64,000 nt of DNA from Gymnogyps californianus. Lineage: Eukaryota > Chordata > Aves > Accipitriformes > Cathartidae. The translations under genes and the position numbers were made by a program. Positions 38,499 through 51,611 of this stretch are shown piece after piece. Below the pieces are notes generated by a model. That model saw only the letters and a program-made list of their open reading frames with translations. It was not told where the DNA came from and ran no database searches. Every line of letters starts with the position of its first letter. Position 1 is the stretch's first letter. The stretch spans positions 15,313,698 through 15,377,697 of the forward strand of contig NC_059485.1 in the NCBI RefSeq assembly GCF_018139145.2. The letters run 5' to 3'.

Positions 38499-38538
38499 AG
38501 CCATACATGGCTCACAAGTTTTACCATACATGGTAAAA
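38499..38538. repeat. Two adjacent inverted repeats sharing one 10-bp core
   Basis: AGCCAT-AC-ATGGCT (38499-38512, 6-bp arms) and TTTTACCAT-AC-ATGGTAAAA (38519-38538, perfect 9-bp arms) contain the same core CCATACATGG, at 38501-38510 and 38524-38533. The core differs by one base from the SRF CArG consensus CC(A/T)6GG. Two such sites 23 bp apart could be a regulatory pair, but binding is inference. Confidence 0.4.
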
Positions 38539-38966
38539 TACATAAACAAGGAGAGATTTACAATTCTTCCCATTTCATCCGCCGTATCATGTTAGTGGGC
38601 CTGGACGTGCTGATTGTATGTTTAGGTAAACTATGAAGGTACTTTGCTTATTCCACAGCAGCTGCAAGCTATTCTATAGTATTAGTTTGGGCTCTTTTGA
38701 GATGATTGTGAACAGTCTTTTGGAAAGACTTACTGAAATTTATATTTACTATTTTATTTCCATTTAGATATAGTGGAAAGTATATTCAGATTGTACCTTT
38801 AACATCACCCTTCAAAAGAATGTGTTGTCCTATTCCCCGTGGGATGAAACTTTTGGCTCTGACCTCACATGAGCTGCATAGATTTACAGGCATTCTGTCT
38901 TCAGACAGAAAGGTGACAAAGGTGGTTCAAGACAAGGAAATATATCTAGACAGGAACAAGTAGGAA

Positions 38967-39047
38967 GACCAGAATACTTCAGCCTGGAAAAGAGATGGCT
39001 GGGAGTAGGTGTCTATGAAATCATAAACAATATGGAGATGGAAAAGC
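38967..39047 (+). mobile_element. Old CR1-like LINE fragment
   Basis: The plus strand reads TTCAGCCTGGAAAAGAGATGG, then a region translating as VYEIINNMEMEK. This is close to the CR1 ORF2 C-terminal segment (SLEKRRL, followed by a VYKIM-like stretch). It corresponds to the region seen in the 13.2-kb copy but is a different and more diverged subfamily. The ends cannot be fixed. Confidence 0.5.
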
Positions 39048-42000
39048 TACAGCTGGTTTAGTGTATGGTAATAATATAAGCATGCAAGCTTCCAATAACA
39101 CTGGAAACCAAAGGTGGTGGTAGGGAGGGGGGAATTTCAGAATGGAAGAAAGGCAAAATATGTAAAAAACAAACAAACAAAAAAGTGTATCAAATATTTG
39201 TAGAGCGGAGCAAGGGTTATAGTTATTGACTATTTAAACAGATAATTAATTCTGTTTTAATTAGACATCTATAAGGCTATCTGCTACTGTCATTTTAAAC
39301 ATAAAATTGACAAATGTTTAACATCACAGAGACCAGAACAGGAAATGTTATTTAAGATTGAAAAGAAGTATTTATGAACAGTGGGAGAATACAATAGAGA
39401 GGCAAAGACTGAATAAGAACAAAGATGTGCAAGTCAGGAGAGGGTGACTGTCTTAACATCCAACTGCTACACCACATCTGGCAGCAAAACAAATAGAACA
39501 AAACCATCCATTTATCTTAAAACAAACAGCTTTCATATGAATGTGAGAGTTGTTTTTTAAAATATATTTTGACTCAACCTACCACCGCATCCATGGTGTT
39601 CTGTTTACTAAAAGAAATGGAGGAAGACAACAGGGGCGATATGCAGGACACACCAATGGCAGCAATTTCCTTTGTTCAAAGTTCAGCAAATGGTTGATTC
39701 CAAACAGTACGCTTTAGCTATAACAATCCATTTCAGTAATGGCTTCCCTCAGAGAGTGAACTTCCACGTAGATAGCTCCCTCATCACCCTTCATACTAGA
39801 AGCTTTCCAGAACAAAAGCAGCAAGGCTTAGTGATAAGGCATTATTAGGATGAGATTAAAAAGAAAAAATGAAACACACCAAACTTACCTTAATGAAAAA
39901 ATATTTTTCATAGTTTAAACAATGATGCCATCTATCTGTCTGTCTGTCTATCGGTCTATCTATTTATCAGTTCAAGTTTACTAAATACATCTGGAAAAGG
40001 CTCATTTGGGCACAAGTGGCTTTCTGTGCAGCTAACCAGTGCCAGATTTGCTCTCGTTTTGTCTTTTTTGCTATCTGTGCCAGTTTAAGAGAAACATCCT
40101 GGCAGTACCAAGCACTTAAGGGAAAACATAAATAATGCATTTACAATATGTAAACCTGTACAGATAAACGAGAAAAACTGAAAGCCATAACATATTTAAT
40201 TAATGATCAAGAGACCCTAGAAGCAAACCTTGTGCATATCCTGCAATTTTAAATACATTGCTTCTCAATCCTAAATTTACTTCGTTATGTCTCTGGATTG
40301 AGCCATATGCAATGAACTATTTATTTCTTTTAGTTCAAGACTGCATGAAGAACCTGGTCAATATGTTGAGTGCCATTATGTTAAGCTCTCACTAGACTTT
40401 AGTGGAAGAATGCCTAAAATATTGATTGTCTTTAAAGGATTTCATCAATGAAAAATTTTCAAAGGACTTGCACAATAGGTCAAGACTACAGGTCTTTTTA
40501 TAAGACAACAGTCTTCTAAGTCACTCATGCTGTCAGGCTCCATCATTTTAAACAAAAAAGACCCTTTGGAAATACTGTGCAACTTGCTGGTGTCATTCTC
40601 TGGTGAGTTCACGAACATGAATAGAATGGGGAAGTATGTTTTGTTGTATTTAAATAACAGTAGCAGGTGGGAGACTGAAGATCTTTTAAATGTATTTCAG
40701 CCATCCACTCTTCATAAGGACATGCAAGCCCTAGCTCTGAAGAAACTGAAACACAACTCAAAAATAGGACCCATCTATGGATGAAATGGACAGATTGAGA
40801 GCGCAACAGTATTACTCAAGTTGATAAGGAATACCAACAGTCCACCTGGGGAGGTTTTTTTGCTGCCAAGTTTTTTAAGTGTCATTTTGAAGAAAGGGTT
40901 TAGGTGATGGGGCAAAGAGAACAATTTGATGGTGACAGGGTTATTTACAGAAAGACTCTGCTTAAAACGTAAAAGAAAAAACATTTTTGTTGCACTACAA
41001 CATTCCCAAGTATTTGTTTTGCATTTACAAATTCAAAATACTTTCAGGATTGAGAAGGTCATTTGAAATGGAGTACAGTCCCAGTGGCTGAAAGATAACC
41101 AGTGAACATCTAGTCTTTCATATTCTAGATATTTTGCCATAAACAAACATTCATGGTAAGTGGACTTAGCCTGTGTTCTGAAAAAAGTGTGTATAAAGCC
41201 ATCCTGTTTCCAGTGAGCAGTCACACCAGAATTACTTATGCATGATTTTCTGTGCAGGTTAAGACACCTACTCTAACAGCAGTTCCAGGAAAGCCCTCCA
41301 ACATTTTTGTCTTTCTTCTTCCACCTCAAAAAGGACAATGCAGATAGGATTACCTAAATTGTAACAATGTGCCTGTTTTCATTAGGAAAGGATAGTTTAC
41401 AGTCAGTACCTACACATGAACTGTGGAGCATGAGAGTCAGATGTGAAAGACTTGGCACTGATCACAGTCACAGTGCTTTTACCAAAACATGACTTCACAA
41501 TTAGTAATTGCTTATTCATCTGATTGAGGTCTCATATTTCTCCTCATTCATACGTAGATTAAATAGCTGAAATAAAACCATAGATTACTTCATCACAGTC
41601 GCACTAGTTGTATTTCACTAGATAGTATGAAACGGTATGGACTGTCTCACAGTGTTTGCAAAATCCATCTATCAGTGTTTTCTCTCATTAGATACCCACC
41701 TGACTGTAAAAGTCTTCTCTCAAATATTAAATGCTTGGGTTTTTTCCTTGCCACGTTGCATAAAAATGCTGTGCTACACAGGGAGATACACCATACGCTG
41801 CTGTCTGGTGTATTTCATGTGGAAACAGTCACTTCCCTTGCATCATTTTATTACATATTAGTTTTCATTATCTCATTGTCCTACAGAATTCAGACGAAAC
41901 GATGCTTCAAGTTATTAAATATGTGGAGAGAGTATGGGCTTGTACATAAATGTATGAATAATGTTGTGTATTAATTTCAAATGGCTTCTCAGTACTTCAT

Positions 42001-43178
42001 GTGAAAACCCAAAACACAAATGAAGAAACAATGTCCATCCCAAGAGCTCACAGTGCCACAAAGTAGCGCCTGAGGTGCTCAAACACAGAAGACTCATTAA
42101 AAATATCAGTAACTGCATAAACACATAGCATGATTTGAACTGGAAGTGGGGTTTTCAGAGCCTTTGGCAGTGACTTACAGCATCATCAAGAGGCTTTCAA
42201 ACATACAATCAATAATATTTCTTCCTCAAGGAGTAACTGGGACCATCCTCCTCCTCTTCTATGAGCGGCTTACATTTTTTTTCTACATATGACTCCTGAA
42301 AGCCCCCAAATGTTGAAGAAAGTCTAATGAGATGATACAGTGCTGAAAACCTATAGACTTTTTGTGTACATTGTGTTACTAATACAAAGGGGTACAGAGT
42401 GTGTATGTCTATGCATATGCAAATTTTTCCAGAACAGAGAGCTTCAGGTTTCTCTTGGCTAGGTATGTGCGTTTGCATGCACAGAATTTTAATTTCATGG
42501 GGTTTTATTACAACCATCAGTTATTGTGCTATAGCAGTAGCTAGAGGGACTGATTTATTCTCAAATGCCCTTGGCTTGGTATTGTATATCGACTAGCGCT
42601 GCTGTCATAAATATATTTGGGTGAAGAACTGTCTACAATTCTGTGCGTAATACTAAGTAGAGTTAAGGTTTCAAGTGTCACATACAAGTGGGTTTATTTC
42701 TACTGGAAGAAACAGGCAATTATTATGGCCCATTGAGCTCAGATTAAGCATTTCCATCAAAAAAAGAAAAAGAGCCTAGTGCTACAATCCTTGTAAAGCT
42801 GTAAATGCAAATGGGGACCATCTTATCTTCCATAAAGAATAATCTATGGTTTTATAGGCATTTCTCCCTCTCCTTTTCTTCTTACCTTCAAATTAGCAAA
42901 ACATTCCGAACAGGATAATTTTATTGAGACAAAAAAGTAGAAAATCTCAAAAAATAAAATAGAAACACTGTAAAAAAAATTGATATGTTAAAACAGTTTG
43001 TAGGCAATTATTTCCTTGTGTAAAATGGCTCCTTTAAACGAGAAATTCCAAAGTCCAATTTTCACCTTTTCTTGGCTTCAGGCTAAGATATGTTTTTTCA
43101 GCAAGATTTTCTATACTGCTTGACCAACATTGTTACCTGGCAAATACAGTTTTTTGGGGTTTGGGTTTTTTTTCATTT

Positions 43179-43179
<1 letters not shown>
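39048..43179. other. AT-rich non-coding stretch
   Basis: No gene was recognised. The frames at 41627-41974 and 41637-41861 overlap each other in different frames and have no family likeness. Simple repeats: (CAAA)n at 39169-39181 and the tetranucleotide run listed separately. A TG/GC-alternating patch lies near 42400-42482. Confidence 0.55.
39931..39968. repeat. (TCTA)n/(TCTG)n tetranucleotide microsatellite
   Basis: About nine imperfect TCTA/TCTG units. It is likely to vary in length between individuals. Confidence 0.8.

Positions 43180-43227
<48 letters not shown>
43180..43227 (+). repeat. G48 homopolymer
   Basis: Forty-eight consecutive G, preceded by TTTCATTTC and followed by CAGTG. A pure run this long is rare and G-quadruplex-prone, and its length is poorly determined by sequencing. 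The polyglycine-bearing frame at 43090-43350 is an artefact of it. The assembled length should not be trusted. Confidence 0.9.
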
Positions 43228-43232
<5 letters not shown>

Positions 43233-43726
43233 TTTAATAGCCTTAGTTATATGCCCAAAGTGTGCTGCACATCACAAAGATACCTATGTCACTGAATTTG
43301 CCTTTGGCTCCCTGAGTGTATTCAGGGAAACTTGTGGTGCCGCAGCATAGCCTGGAAGCTCTTCATTTTCTGACACCCCTGTAAGCAGAAGACCAGCAAG
43401 GTGGCATAACACCAGCCAGCACCGCAGTTCTTCCTGTGCTCCCACCTTGTATCTTATTACACGAGTAGTTCCCTGTTTTTTCATGAAAAGTTTAGGAACC
43501 ATGGGTCTCTGGTATGCCCTTGTGAAAAGTACCATGAAGACAAAAACTGTTTTATGTTTATTTTGCATCTACACTATGTGACTAACCCTTGAACACTAAG
43601 GCACTGGTGCATTTGTATTGGAAACTACTTTGCAGTATACTTTAATATAAACTGGGAAAAAGGTGTCTCAAAATATTTTTTGCAAGTACCATTCTAGAAA
43701 AAACACTTGTGCGGTAAAGCCTCAAA

Positions 43727-43770
43727 ATTAAATTCTGCATGCATGTTCTGCATGTATTAAATTCTGCATG
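43727..43770 (+). repeat. Local direct repeats of a CTGCATG-containing unit
   Basis: ATTAAATTCTGCATG occurs exactly at 43727-43741 and 43756-43770, with a partial copy TTCTGCATG at 43746-43754. The period is about 14-29 bases, suggesting a small local tandem duplication. Confidence 0.6.
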
Positions 43771-45633
43771 GAACAGTCCCATGAGAAACTTTATCTACAC
43801 TTAGTATTCAAATATAAACTCCTTTTATACATAAAAGACTAGCTATAGTGCATTTTATTTAATTTCCCTGCATAACACAGTAAGTATTATAAGGAATAAT
43901 CAGAAGGCAAAGGCACTGTACTAAAAAGAATAAATGGACACTATGAAAAATGTAATTAAAAATACTGTGATGTTAAAGTAACAACCAGTATAGAAATAAA
44001 AGTACGTCATCTTAGAATGCAAACACTACCAGACCAAGCCTGGCGTATTACACACATTACACTATTTACTGCAGCATAAATCACTTTTGTTTCATAAGCA
44101 TATTGTTATTACAAGAATTTACTCTTGTAAAACCTTGTAACTTTTGGAAAATGGATCTTAAGTCTCTTTCCTTAAAGTCTCTATCCAGAAAAAAAAATTA
44201 ATGCAGATAATGGCATGAATACCAATTAAGTGATAAACTGTGAAGCTAGTGTAAATATAGAATGAAGAAATCAGATACATTAATTAGTATCTGAGTATCA
44301 CGTACTGCTACCAGCTTTTGAAATGAATTCTAAGGGTCTGCATTACATAACAATAAAGAAGGCAAAAAATCTGATATGCTGCATAGTAGATTTTTTGAAG
44401 TAAAGATAATAGAGACAACGACTAAAAACTATAGGCCAAGAACATATAATAAAATTAAGACAGGGCTGAAGTAAAAACTCCATTTTACATAGAACAGTTT
44501 CTTACATTTTGAACAGAAAATTAATATCAGTCTGTTAAGGTGCCAGTTATACAAACTGCAGATAACTCAGAAAGATACTTCAGGGAAGAGGAGAGAATAC
44601 AAGACTGACAATAAGGATATCACTGGAGACGGGCATGGATTTTCAGACAATTACCAAAGCCAGTTATGTTACAAATTGCTACTATAGACATTGCCTGTGT
44701 GTTATCAGTAAACATCTGGAAGGCTACTTGCTGTGCTTGTGTGCTGATAAAAATAAGTCAAGTTCATTCAGTCACCGATGCTTGACAAATTACAAAACCC
44801 CCCAAACACAGCTTTTATCTGGCAGATCCACATGATTGCCTGAAGAGGCCACGATAGAAGGAACTGGTCTGAGAAACAAGATATTGCCAGGTCAGCAAGA
44901 AGCCAATGAACTGACAGATAGCCAAGCTTCGATTTGTCCCCTTCCTCCGAATTATTCTTTTCTAATTAGAAAGTTACTCTTTAGAGTGTTATAAAAAGGG
45001 GGTGTGTATACAGATATTTTTACACATATAAATCAGTTTAATTTATATGAAATGATCCAAAATATACTAAAATGTCATTCTGCAGTATTAACCTAATAAA
45101 TCAATCATCAGTAAATTTATCTGGAAAACTTATCTTATTCATCTGCAGATAAAATAGGAAATCCTTAGAATTTTTAAGATTAACAACAATTTAAATTCTA
45201 CAATTGGTTTTAACCTAGAGTTAATTAACAGTATCCTACTATAGTTTAATGTAGTTGGTTGGTCGTTATTAGCATTTTTTTCCCCCTTTTTTTTGTTTTG
45301 GGTTTTCTTTCTTAAACAGGCATAAGCAGGATTTGTGTACAAATTTTAAACTTTAAATTGTTACTAAGAAATAATCCATGCCTATACAATTACAGGTACT
45401 TTATATATTTATTCTTGTCATAAAATTTGATTGCAAAAAAAAGGTGAACACCAAGAAGTAAATTCATTAAAAATGACAGTCTGATTTCACGTATCACGCT
45501 ACCTAAAGCTCGAAATTTTGGTGGATAACTTCATTATTTATGAAACATATATGTGCTACTTATCTTTAGTTCTTGGGAGAGAATTGCAAGGACATAAATG
45601 CAAGATGCAAATTAATCATTAGAATCCACACAC

Positions 45634-45690
45634 TTTCAATAGGAAGTAGGCATCTAAATGTCATTAATGTCTTTTAAATTATCCCTTTCT
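45634..45690 (+). mobile_element. Probable fragment of the ancient repeat found at 58.6 kb
   Basis: CTTTCAATAGGAAGTAGGCATCTAAATG resembles an old amniote repeat (a tcaatgggagttaggcacctaaat-like consensus that I recall). The 13-mer TAGGCATCTAAAT at 45647-45659 is the exact reverse complement of 58705-58717 inside the palindromic repeat. The fragment is diverged, with uncertain ends. Confidence 0.35.
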
Positions 45691-46701
45691 GTTTTGCACA
45701 GAAAAATGCAATGATAAGTTCTATACTTGCACACACACAAAAATCACAAATCAAAACATAAGCATTGTACCCTTTGTCACACTTATCAGGTTTTTTATAA
45801 TAAATCTTTTGAGCAAAGCAGAGGTTGCCTTTACTGCACTAACTTATCAAATTGTGGACCCCTCGGGTGATATTCTTTTCCTAAAGCATAGCAATGGCAT
45901 GGAGGAATTATGCCTTCATGAAGTTTAGAGAGAGAACTTCACACCCTATGTGTGATACTTGGTAAATATACCCAAAACTAGAAGTGTTTTCTTTGTTTTT
46001 GAATGAATGAATGAATTAGTCCTGGAGAGAAAAAATGTGTACATCCACCCCTAGGGCTGTTCTTACTCTTATGGCATGAGCTTGACCTGTGCTCTGCATT
46101 AGGATTCACACCCCCTCTCCATTATGCAATTCACCTGACCATTTCTGTAAGTGCAAGAAGCTTGAGTCAGAAGAAACTGCAGGCAGAGATTTAATGAGCT
46201 GTAAGACCAAACATGCCATAAGGAACTTTTTACATAATTTTTTACAACTCAGATAGCATTACTCAGTGAAACTGTAGGTTGTACAAGCAGGCAGAACGTT
46301 TGGCTCTTAGAGCCACAAAACAATCACTTCTTGAAGCTGTTGATAGTAGTACAACATGTAAAAACCTTTTTTTGTTTCTGATTTGTACTGTAAATCTCAC
46401 ATACCGAAGGCAGTACTTTACTCTTGCTTACAGCAACAGTATTGCAGAGGAACTCTACTGAAGTGAGTGATTTTAGATTTAGAGATGTAAAGAAGGGTAA
46501 AAGTCTTCTGGCAACCATCTGAAGAACAACTCCAGTTCCTTGCACTTACAAAAATGACCATAGATTCACTGTGGTTCAGAGTACCCCAGAGATGCAGCAA
46601 GACAGTGCAACTGCTTATCTCTACTTGCACCTAAAGATCATTATGTAATCACTTGCAACAGTTTTCCAGTTGTCATGATGTCAGTAAGAAATCACAGATT
46701 T

Positions 46702-46757
46702 CAGTTTGGACTAGACCTTTAAAGACCCTTTCCAATGCAAACTACTCTATGATTCTA
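46702..46757 (+). mobile_element. CR1 LINE 3' tail fragment
   Basis: AGTTTGGACTAGACCTTTAAA, then AGACCCTTTCCAATGC and CTCTATGATTCTA follow the CR1 3' end with several changes. About 56 bp, non-coding, somewhat more diverged than the tail at 22132-22190. Confidence 0.85.
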
Positions 46758-48319
46758 AATAGTAACGTAAGCAAAATCAGTAATGTTTGTTATTGTCTGC
46801 ATTATTAAAATGAGTTATCAATTAACAGTTGATTATCTTTTAATATTTATTTAAAAGAAAGAGATACCAAGATAATTGCAGTGTCAAACACAGCAGTATT
46901 GAGAACAAAATACACCAGTAAATGAGAACAAAGCGAGTATGAATTACCTCATAACAGCGGCTATATTTAGCCTCAGATGATGCCACTAACAGGAGAGAGA
47001 TTCAAATTGTGGTTTGCCAGGTTTCTTCTCAATGGGATAATACATATGTCTGCACACTGCTCCAAATTATGAATTTTTCTAGGAGTCCTAAAGTTCCGCC
47101 TCCGAAACCTGCTCTGCGATTCTTGATCATTGCCTACCTGCTCCTCTGGAAAAATGGCAGCCTGGTAAAGTCTGCACCCATTACCCCGTGTCAGTAACCC
47201 CTCTGTTGCCACTCTTTCACTCTGTTGGGGGAGCGTACAGTGTTACCTAGCATAGCAATTACAGTGCTTCAGAGGAACCCTAGATCTGCAGTATGTGGTG
47301 GGCTCAACTATCATATACGAAACCAGGAATCCCGTGTGGCAGTGGAGGAGAGCAATGCTTCAGGAGCTTCCCCTCCCACCAGCATGGACCATGCAGCTTG
47401 ATAAGTTAGCAACATGGATGCTATTGTTCTAAAACAGTGATGTTGCGCCATAGCTGAATATGGCTAAATGTGTGCAAGTCTGTTACTTATGAGAAGCGTC
47501 CCACATTAGGAACTCTGCAGAGGTATGATTTGCAAATTCTGTATTTATATTCACACACAGCTAAAGTAACTCTGAATACCCTTCCTCAACTTAGGAGCTG
47601 TCCCCTCGAAGGAACTGTTTTCTGAATAGTCAAAATTCTTTTCCTTCCTGCGGACATGTACCTTTTAGGCCTTGGAAGTATTTAACTTACCTCCCAATTT
47701 GTCCATGGCCAGCAAGTGAAAAAGTGAGGGACGAAACCAAAGTTTCTTCGAGTCTTTACAGCATTGGTATCCTGAAAGTGTTTTATTCTGCACAATACTC
47801 AAATCCAATAACTACATAGGGAAAGGAAGGGCATAGTACCTTAATCTCCTGTCCTAAACAGCTTAACTAACTATAGAAGATGCAGTGCGTCATATTCAGT
47901 AACTACTCAGTGCTTTTACTTGTTCTCAGAGCACATTACAAAGACTGTCAATAAACTTTAATTAGCAATATATTTTTAGTGGCAGTGCTACAGCTTGCTG
48001 CAATGAAACATTTCTCCCAAGAATTTCTAAAGCATTCCTAAAGAAACCTTGACACTTAATAATGAAAGACATTTAGAGATTGTCATATAAGAGCATCCAT
48101 TAGGGCAGTATATTCTTCTCACTCAGAAGTGGTAAGGTTACCTTGAATAAGTAAGTCTCATTTAAAATGTTCTTTGCTTTTCTGTTAAGAAAATGAACAA
48201 TCATTGGCAAAAATCAGGTGCAGCTGACAAAGTTAAACATTTTCTTTCACCTTTTAATGAGACCACAGCAATGGCCTTACTGTCCTAAAAACAGAAAAGT
48301 AGAAGGAAACATTTAAACT

Positions 48320-48348
48320 TGTGTATGTGCGTACACACGCATGCACAC
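48320..48348. repeat. 29-base alternating purine-pyrimidine tract
   Basis: Strict pyrimidine-purine alternation (TGTGTATGTGCGTACACACG and onward) for 29 bases, with several CG/GC and TG/CA steps. Such tracts can adopt Z-DNA under supercoiling. Confidence 0.6.
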
Positions 48349-48753
48349 CCATGCTCATTTTGCAAACTAAATGTCATGTTCTTCAATGACCTCCATGATA
48401 ACAAGCTTGAAATTGTAGCTTCAAAATTCTGTTGTATCTATACCTTTTGAAATAATTTTAATGATGCATTGCATACAATCCTTATGCATGGAAGTGCTGC
48501 TCCCAGCATCTCTAAAAAACTTTGTGACGAGCTACCCTGAGGTGAAGTAAACTGTGACCTGAAACCCTGTCAGTTTAGAAGACAGATAGAAATCTTTTAC
48601 TATATATACATGAAAGATCTTGATATCATCTCTTTTTACAATAAACACAACCTCTTTTCTTCTTCATATAGCTATACAGATCTTCACTTTTCTGCCATAT
48701 CTTAACCTAGACTGAAAGTCATCAAGGACAAAGAGTTCCATCTACAAGTTTTC

Positions 48754-48826
48754 TTATATATATCTATCTATAGCTCTATATACAAGGGAGACTGAGAGGG
48801 AGAGAGAGAGAGGGAAGTCTCTCTCC
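48754..48826. repeat. TA/TCTA tract joined to a GA-rich mirror/inverted repeat
   Basis: A TATA/TCTA-rich part (48754-48782) is followed by a purine run of GA units (48794-48817). GGAGAGAG (48799-48806) is complementary to CTCTCTCC (48819-48826). The tract could form a hairpin or triplex (H-DNA). Confidence 0.6.
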
Positions 48827-50487
48827 TACCTATATGTGTATCGTGTTTTCATTGCAGCATAGTATAAATCAAATTACTGTATCAATAATTAATTTCAACA
48901 TCATGTAATAATATACATGATTAATATAATAATTAGCACACACAATTCAAAAGGTACATTTCATCCTCATTTGCATGTGAGTAATGCTCACAGTGTGGTC
49001 GTACAGCCTGCGTATTCAATACAGTATAGTTGTAGCCTCAAGCAAGTTGTCATTTAACTCACTATTTTTCATTCACTTTGTTTCCAATGTTTGTAACAAT
49101 TCTTTGCTGCTTTTACACCTGAACAGATTTTGTAGAACTTTACCAATTTTTGGTAAAGTACTCTGATGTACATGGCCTTTGTGGGGAAATGAGAACAGGA
49201 GATTTTAAAAGAGCAGGAACAGCGTTGTGACGTTCTGTGTGGTTAAATCAGATTAATCACCATCTAGTCTAGTGGACTCAAGATCCAAACAAACACATTA
49301 TTTTTAAGCTAGGTAGTCTTCAGGTTTAGCAAATTTTCAAGCCTGGGATGAGTTTATGAGATGAATCGATTTTTAGTGTTATGATGTAAAAGCCATTCTA
49401 GTCTGCTAACTACCTGAAACACTGAGATCAATTTTGAGAGTAAAACATCAATTACCTCACTTACTGAGAGAGGATAAGCAGCAATTAAAAGGGTAGGGAA
49501 TGCTTCTCTGCATGAGGTTACTTGTCTAGTTTTTCAGTATATCATAGCAATTGTTTTGATTTCTAATTGTGTCTAGAGATTTGAATTCAGGCCTTTCACA
49601 TCTCTGTTATGCATACTCTGAGAAAGGGCTGTCTCTTATTACTTAGATAAAAATTCCTTATGTGCCTCAAACAGGCACACACCGTTAAAAACAATAATTA
49701 GTTTCCATTGCAAAAAGATACTTCTGCTTAGGAATTCTTACCTGGGCTCAGTTACACTGTAACGTTGATCATGGACAACTAAGTCTAAACTATGGCATTT
49801 CTGGTATCTAACACCCATCATTACATAAAGCAGTAAATCTTGCAGGAACTAAGCACCTCTTGTTAAAATACAGCCTTTGCCTTGCATCTGCTGCATGGCA
49901 TGAAGGTCTCTGAATTTCTGAAGTTTAGGAAGACCATGGGGTAGTCCTGAAAGCCTAGAAACAACTAGCAAGTGGAGAACACAGAAGGGAAACAGCACGC
50001 TGTTTCCTACCACCAAGCAGCACAGACAAAACTGAAAACAGGTGACATACAACAAGAGCTGCGGTTAAAATCCACAAAGGTTCAGAGGCAGCAAAAAATC
50101 TTATTTAAGTGACCAAACAGGCAACTGAAAAGGTATTGTTGCATACCTAGAGCTGGTTATGAACAGGGTGATAAAGACATTTGTTCATTAGATTTGCCAG
50201 ATGAACAACAATGGAAAGTTCTGCAGAGAGTGTTCAACTTAATAATGCCCTGACAGCTTTCTGTAAGTTCACTCCCCTGTCCTTCAGTTACTGAGACACT
50301 GAGGTGGTAGGTTTTTAGGGAGCTGAGCCTTCCATGCAATCCAGGCACCTGACTAAGGCTCCCAGAGCCTGCAGCTGCTGAGCACCATTGCCAATGGACT
50401 GTGTTAGAGCTGGAGACCCCGAGTCACAGAGATTCTGTAGCTCTAGAGCAACAAGGTAAAGCTCTGTCCATTTTTTAAAGGGTTATT

Positions 50488-50504
50488 AAAAAAAAAAAAA
50501 AAAA
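50488..50504. repeat. A17 homopolymer
   Basis: Seventeen A, followed about 20 bases later by a further A12 run (50526-50537). The sequence upstream shows no recognisable retrocopy. Confidence 0.7.
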
Positions 50505-51540
50505 TCACTTTCATTCTAAATAAAGAAAAAAAAAAATCTGTTTTGAAACATCAGAATTTTCCATAAAGTTTTCTTTTTTTTCTTTTCCTCAGTCTCAGCT
50601 CTCACTGTACCTCTGCCTGATTCTTGATGAAGATAAAGCCCTCTTGTAAAAAAGGACTTCTAGAATCTAACCTTCGCAACTGTGCGCAAGTATGACAGGT
50701 TACAGATGCAGACTGGCAAGAGAAGCATACTTCTTGCTCAGTGTATGCTTTGCATTCTAGTAAGGTTCGTTAAAATGACTATATGGCATTCTTTAGTAAA
50801 TAAAGCTGGACTTAAAATACATCATGGAGATGTTTTTTCCGCAGCCTTTCACTCGATTCCTGAAACACTGTAATTCATATGTGTACATTTAGCAGCCTGG
50901 AGACTTGTGACTAAGAACACTGCAAAGAAGGAAAAAAACAACCAGCCAACGACCTTTCATCTGTCCAAGTCAGATATACATCAATAGTGAGAATTCTTTT
51001 TACCTGAAGGGAATAAAAAATACCTTGATCTTATGAAAACAACAATTTGTAGGCATCTATTAAACAGATTTTTTAATTTCCTGCATATTTTTATAGTCGT
51101 TCTCAGTTCTGTTTGATTCCTAGAGCTGAATCTACTGAGTAAGCAGTATTCTACTATATTTTATAGTGTGCGTGTGTGTGGTTTGCATTCTAAGATTTGG
51201 GCCAACATTGATTTTATTTCCTCTTAGTATTTTATAGTTATTAGGCTGCAATAAATTTTTCGTAAGTCAAGTCTGGATTTAAATATGCAAGCCAGGATGG
51301 AAAGGTACTGAATCTATACTATGCCATAAATTTAGTTTATTTGTGATTTTTTTTTTTCCTTACTGTTACAGTTAGCGGGGAGATAACTGTATGCTTAGTT
51401 TCTGTACCAACTCCTCTGAAAAACCAAGGGAGATTTTGCAACACTGGAAACAGACATGCACTGCTGGTCTAGTCTTGCCTTGCACCTTACCAGCTGTTTT
51501 CTTTTTATTTAGAGAGAATAGCGTTGCCACCATCTGTCTT

Positions 51541-51611
51541 GGGGGGGGGGTGGAAGATTTTTCTCAGAGCAAGTCAAAAGCATAAGCAAAACGGGGGTGG
51601 AGGGTGGGGGT
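51541..51611 (+). repeat. G-rich cluster
   Basis: G10 at 51541-51550, and GGGGG, GGG and GGGGG runs separated by TGGA and T at 51593-51609. The plus strand may form G-quadruplexes. Confidence 0.55.

Larger units (their letters stand above)
43228..48319. other. AT-rich non-coding stretch
   Basis: No gene was recognised. Overlapping frames on both strands at 46279-46630 and 46973-47212 are 60-79 codons without family likeness. Short repeats are listed separately. A (GAAT)n run lies at 46003-46018. Confidence 0.5.

Noticed and set aside
43090..43350. Frame with a polyglycine tract
   Set aside because: The glycines come from the G48 homopolymer; the flanking frame is not protein-like.
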